Assembly: GCA_036971475.1 (NCBI GenBank)
Contig: JBAIZL010000001.1
Coordinates: 96,012,850-96,076,849 of the forward strand
Length of the DNA: 64,000 nucleotides
Direction of reading: 5' to 3'
Source: Prosapia bicincta
Lineage: Eukaryota; Arthropoda; Insecta; Hemiptera; Cercopidae
Numbering within the stretch: the stretch's first letter is position 1; every line of letters begins with the position of its first letter. Of the stretch, positions 58,620 to 64,000 are shown one piece after another. A model generated the notes under the pieces. It saw only the letters and a list, made by a program, of their open reading frames with translations. It did not search any database and had not been told where the DNA came from. The position numbers were made by a program, and so were the translations under genes.

Positions 58620-61600
58620 CCTATATTGTATTGAATAACCTAAATAAAAATAAACCATTTTAATTAGGTGTACTTTTGAATTTCTAATTTATTTTCAAAA
58701 TTTATTTACTAGTGCAAACATGGGTTGGCATTGTATTTTCCAGACAAGATCGAAGAGGCGTTGGAGGCTCGTCACAGCTTTGCTCTAAGAAGAACTGACA
58801 ACTGTATTAAAAAGTTGGCTCAGTGTATTCGTTAACGGGCGACGTCACTATTCTCCATTGTACTAACAGTGTGGCAAAACGCTACTCACACATTCTCCCG
58901 GTCTGTCTAGAACCTAGAAATACCTTTCTAATTTTTATTCAACTTTATTACTGTTCGTTTTAGGCTGTTATCGTTTAATGCCGTGAGTTTACGTGTTCCG
59001 AGTACTTCCACTTTAAAGAATTATTTACAATACAATATAATACTAAGGACTCAATACAATTCGAACGTTCTTTGAGGAAATTGTCCAACTTCAGAAAACG
59101 GTACTAAAGAATAAAAATTGAAAGAATCATAGATAAAGGATAATATTTCATTTTTGGTGCAGGACTCTCTTCAAAAAGTAAAACGTAGTTATAAGAAAAC
59201 TCTTAAGGGACAAAATATAAAAGTAATTCCCGCTTTAAACGTCGCTTGACACGTTTGAAGAAACCTAACAGCAAACGGAAGCAAAAATTAAAACGTTGAA
59301 ACGAAACTGGGACTCTATATAAAGATAAGGCTTTCCTCGTATATTTTACTTGAAATTAAAGAACAAATTCTCTTACAGTATTTGAAATGATAATGTTTTA
59401 AAAATAACAGCAGCATCTGAATCTCTTTACATTTGAAAGTTTCTCGTATTTCTCTATATTTCCACAGGGTAAAATGTATTATTCATTAATCAGCCCTATG
59501 TAGCATTTGACTTGAAAAATAAAATTAACTAAGCTTCTTTCATTTTACAAAAAATTGAGAACTTCAAATGAAAGAAAATTGTAAGTAAATTTAATATAGT
59601 CATTGAAATGCTTCTTATAATAGGCAATTATTAACATACATTGTAGTGAAATATCTACATTAAAAACAGGACGTTGTTGTATCAGCATCGATTTGTAAGT
59701 AATAAGGTATTAAAAGAACTAAATTTGGTGCATATTAAAATAAAGAGAAGGTTTTTTAAATAATATTTTGGAAAATAAGCAGGTTTCTGGTTAAACGATA
59801 ATGAGTGGTTTATTGTAGTCTGCTGGACTATGAATTCGAAGTGGGATCAGTGTCATCAGATTTCTAAGAATAACGTTTTAGTACTCCTCTAGCTCGCTGT
59901 TACAGTAAACACGTTTTGTCTTCTCGAGACTAATTGCTCACATTATTACTGAACTGACTGACCTTACCTAACGTGCTTTCTTCTCGTAGGTAATTAAACC
60001 CTCAAACGACCTGTAAAATAAATGCAAATAAGGTTATTTTTAACACAATATTTGTCATACTCTCGATACAAGGTTCTTTTTCTTTTTCGATCAAAAAAAC
60101 TTTCCCCAAGAGTTTACCCGGTTCTTTAACAATTGGTTAAGTAAATTCTTGTTTTCTACTTATCCTTTTTGTTTTTTAACAAATTTTGATTTTTAACCCA
60201 GTGATGTTATAATTTTTAATTTAGGTTTTACTTTATCTTCAAGTTAAAAAGAAAATACAAACGAAAATCTTACCCCAAAATCAGAAAATTATTAATTAAA
60301 GGTTCAAAAAAAGATTTTAAAAAAATAAACATTACTTCCAGCAGTCGTAATCAACCGAACTTTATTAATTAAACTATTATGTAAAAATAAAATACAAATA
60401 CTTTACAAATGTTGCAACAATCCAGCTGATCAAAATGTTCGTGGGCTACATATTTAATTTTCACCTCATATCATTTATGTTCATTTTACAATTTTTTTTG
60501 TAGAAAATATTTCTGTTAAATATTTCTTTTAAATTTCAATTGATAACAACCATGTTGAAATCATCACGTTAAAGGGTAATTAACAAAACGAAGTGTGTAA
60601 TGAAAGAACAAGCAACTTTCAACGCCAGTTAGGCTAACAAGAAAGGGAGATAACGTGACGTAAAAATATTAGTGAGTAGTCTGAGATCGAACCAGCGAAC
60701 TTGATCGCTGAGCTTGATACAGAAACGTAATTATTTTTAAACAATTTTTCCATCTGGTTCTCTATTAACGCGAATCGTATTATTTTCAACAATAATATTC
60801 GGACAGGGAGGCTTTTTATTATTTGCGTAACTTTCTCTATTATTAAGGGAACATTCGGGTTGTTCGGTGAAAAGTGAAGTTATAAATACGGGAAATACAT
60901 CGGTCTTGCCTAAGGTAGATATCTCTCCACACCTTTAGAGTGGAGGTCTAAATCAGATAATCGACTCTTCTCACGAGATATGACCTTTTCTGTACCGTAT
61001 AACAGGTAGTCAAAATTTCTCCTTACCTCAATCGTACCTAAATTAATCGATTTCTATGCGACACTAGTCACAATCGCTGATCACTTTAAAACTAGACAAC
61101 AAAATAAGTGGTTAAAGATGGACACTAGATATCTATGTTCATAGATCGTTTGATTGTTGTTTTTCTGCTATATATTAAATGTTGTTAGATTGGAAGTGTA
61201 ATCCGATCCCCAGTAACAAGGGAACATAAAATAATTTCCTTGGTTCTACCTAGTTCTATCTACCATTCCTTCTCCATTTACGTTTGTAGCATTAATCTAG
61301 AGATTTACGGTCAGGAATTTAATTGTGTTTAGGATAACAATCGGGAAAAGCTCGTTTTACTTGTTTAGTTCCACCAGCTTGGAAAAAAGTTAATGAAGTT
61401 TATCGTTGGTCAATATTGTTCCTGCAAAACACGTGTTAAGATAAAATTCGTACAAGGTTTTTCTTCTGCTTTCAAATATATGAAAATACATCTGTAATGA
61501 AAATGTATTTATAAGAATAAGTTTTGTAACTAACTTTCAATTATTCTGAATTTGAAGCATAAAAAATGACTGTATATATAAGCAAAAAAGAAATATTAAA

Positions 61601-61884
61601 TTCATTAAGAGTATACTTAAGTGTCATGTCTAAAATCTGCAAGAAGACAAGGCGGTCCACGTGTCGCATGGAATAATGTTCTCATTTAATCAGATTTACA
61701 ATTGAGTTAATCCCTTCTGCACTGTTACCTGTCAGTGTAATATAGCTGTAGGCTAATAGTTTTTTGTCTTTAAATAACCGCAAAATCATTTATATTAAAT
61801 AGGCTACCTACGTGGACTCTTTAGACGTTTCTAGTTTACTAGTAATTGTAGAACTGCTTTGGAAAAATTAACAGAGTTAAAATC

Positions 61885-61956
61885 TCTCTCTCTCTCACAC
61901 TCTCTCTCTTTCACACACTCTCTCTCACACACAGTCTCTCTCTCTCTCTCTCTCAT
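61885..61956. repeat. (TC)n/(CA)n microsatellite
   Basis: Alternating TC and CA blocks. Confidence 0.93.
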
Positions 61957-63740
61957 CCCCCCCCCACACCCACGTTAACTACCACAGCCTGTAGGTACTG
62001 TTGGTAAAAGATGACTAGAGTAACTTTGTCACAACCCAAGTGTAATTCTAAAATCACACCCTATTCAAATAATGTGTCCATATTGGCCAATGCGTGGATT
62101 AAGACACCTCAAAAAGGGTACTCTATAGATTATACTATAGTGTATAGTAGATTTAAATTCAGAAAGTTATTTTTCCAACAAATGCTGTAGAGTCTTTGAT
62201 AGCTCATCTTTACGGCAAGTAAAAAACGGATCGTTTATCTGTTAAGTGGGATTATTTCCCTTGGAACGTACGCTCTCCTAACCGTTACTCGCGTACTCTT
62301 TTAGCTTTCTTCTGTGATAGGTGTAAATATGGCAACGAGATTGGCACACTGACGAAGTGGTAACGCCCCTTTTAACCGTTTTCCCTCTTGCCGAATCAAA
62401 ATACCTTCCTAATTTTAATTCTACTATAATTCCAGAGGTTCAAATTCAAGCCGATTGTTACATTTAAATTCTAGTTACTATAATGGTTCATGTCTTTTCG
62501 GAAAAGATTCAGAAAAAATGTTTTGTGAAATGAGATAATCACAGATGTTATATTTAGTACAGTAAATTAAAGTGATCCATAATAGCTTAGTCAGTCTAAT
62601 AGATCACAAAATGGTACATAGTTTCTTTCGTTAAGCCTAAAGCATGTAGAATCTAAAACTTAGGATCTTTAAAAATGATCAAAATCGATGGGAATAAAAA
62701 TGCTAGGATTGATCGAATTTGTTAACATGTACGATAAGTAGATTATTTAAAAGTGAATAGCTTCCAACCAGGGATTTTTGGAGAAAAATGACTATCCATA
62801 GATCTGTAATAATTCGGGATACATAAAGGCAGGAACTATCGTATTTAAAATAATTTTTTTATTCAAATCTTAAATTATTATATTATTTTAACCGAATTGT
62901 CTGTTGAATTCCGGCTCCTTGAACGGCGTTTCAGCATTTCGAACTAAAATATCACGGTAGCCGCCATGTTTTTCGCTTAGTGATTGATTCGTCTTTGTAA
63001 GCAGACTCAACCGTTAAGTCAAACAATACGATGTAATAGTGCCATCTAAATGGAAAACACACCATTGTAACCATGGCATAGAACGCCTAACGTAACAATA
63101 GTCTCTTGTCGAATGATTAATCCAAACTTATTCAAGCCTAGGCAGAGGGGCGGTTATGATTGATGGGACTGCCAAGCTTGAGACACTCGAGTAATAGACG
63201 TTACTAGAAAATAGGCTCGTTAAGTATTCTCAACATCATTTGTATACATTCACTAAAGTTAAAGTAATTACTAAGTTTTTTTTAAAGAAGGAAGTATGTT
63301 TTTGTATATAGTTGAGTCAGGTTATTGTTAACCAATAAAAAAAAGTTTCGTTTTCTTTCTTTTTAATTTGTAATATTTAAGAAATGAAATTAAAAGAATT
63401 CTTTTAAAAATCAAGTTGAAAATTTTCAACTAATTATGACCTAATGGTATCAAAATATATGTTTCTTGTCATCGTGCGAAGTTTAATACAGAATTAAGAG
63501 ACCCTTTGCTCACGCTGAGTACAGACAGCTGGGCTACGTAACAACGGAACTGGTTCTTGACCTGCAGTTTTTATTTCATTAATATGGACTATTATAATAA
63601 ACATTTATTATTATACATGCTTAGATTTTTTTGCATTAATTTCTACTCGTGGTTAGAGGGCTACAGCTGTATTTTGTCCTCACTTAGAGGTTACTTGGAG
63701 GTTACCTTTAAATTAAATATTCCACATATTCAGAAATGTC

Positions 63741-63745
<5 letters not shown>

Positions 63746-63817
<72 letters not shown>

Positions 63818-63822
63818 TATAT
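63746..63822. repeat. (TA)n microsatellite
   Basis: About 75 bp of AT dinucleotides. Confidence 0.97.
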
Positions 63823-64000
63823 GAATACGTTATGTGATACTTTATGATTCCATACAACAGGTCCTTGTATTACTTGTAAGTTTTGTTGTATTGTAATTAG
63901 CAGTAACAGTTATAATGTAGGCTAAGGGAAATTATCTCCTAATATATTAACATTGAATGAATAGTTATCTAGTATGACTTAATTTGTTAATAACTTAAAC

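Larger units (their letters stand above)
50984..64000 (+). other. First intron of the collagen gene (extends past window)
   Basis: A GTAAAA donor opens the intron at 50984. Over 13 kb of AT-rich DNA follows, with foldback E, a ~66-bp minisatellite, the SINE/MITE block and microsatellites, but no Gly-X-Y repeat coding sequence. The intervals 54560-57518, 58623-61884 and 61957-63745 hold nothing else I recognise. A weak alternative exon candidate is at 58744-58835. Intron status is inferred from the donor. Confidence 0.55.

Noticed and set aside
60680..60720. B-box-like GGTTCGATCTC on the minus strand
   Set aside because: No A box at a suitable distance, so neither a tRNA nor a SINE head is supported.

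Overview
The window is AT-rich, intron- and microsatellite-rich eukaryotic DNA from an animal. Animal-type LINEs, Penelope-like elements, Tigger/pogo-type DNA transposons and a membrane-collagen exon point to an arthropod, probably an insect. A hemipteran is only a guess. There is no operon structure, no rRNA, no CRISPR array and no intact tRNA gene. Only one host gene is supported: the first coding exon of a transmembrane (type II, MACIT-like) collagen at 50650-50983 on the + strand. It has a CpG-rich upstream region near 49.9-50.2 kb and a first intron that fills the rest of the window.

The best-preserved mobile element is a full-length I/Jockey-superfamily LINE at 35265-41307 (+), flanked by a 13-bp target-site duplication. 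It carries an intact gag-like ORF1, an intact 1231-aa endonuclease-RT-RNase H ORF2 and a poly-A tail, but the RT catalytic FVDD motif reads FVGD. A second LINE, 5'-truncated and R1/LOA/I-like, lies on the - strand at 45005-48285. It has a 12-bp target-site duplication and a (TAA)n tail, two frameshifts, an internal stop, and YAND in place of YADD.

The most unusual content is a family of at least six near-palindromic (foldback) elements plus solo copies, scattered at about 0, 1.4, 14.3, 20.3, 31.2, 33.0, 44.4 and 52.5 kb. Each arm holds a module with hammerhead-ribozyme architecture: helix I, CUGANGA, helix II, GAA, a self-complementary hexamer, then H17 and the second strand of helix I. The helices covary between copies. 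Two of these foldbacks lie just 3' of decayed GIY-YIG endonuclease coding sequence (43832-44101 + and about 31910-32215 -), which links them to Penelope-like retroelements. Several are bordered by long (TA)n tracts.

Other repeats include a 716-bp Tigger-like MITE with perfect 25-bp inverted ends. It is inserted into one copy of a tandemly duplicated tRNA-derived SINE, and the second copy preserves the empty site. There is also an internally deleted pogo/Tigger element (42627-43384) that keeps a broken zinc-finger tail, and a long-TIR MITE (11208-11696). Tandem arrays include a 136-bp minisatellite (22.1-23.9 kb), a ~66-bp array inside the collagen intron, and a ~28-bp degenerate array at 27.4-28.1 kb. 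Many (TA)n and (CA)n microsatellites are present. Large stretches between these hold nothing I can recognise.
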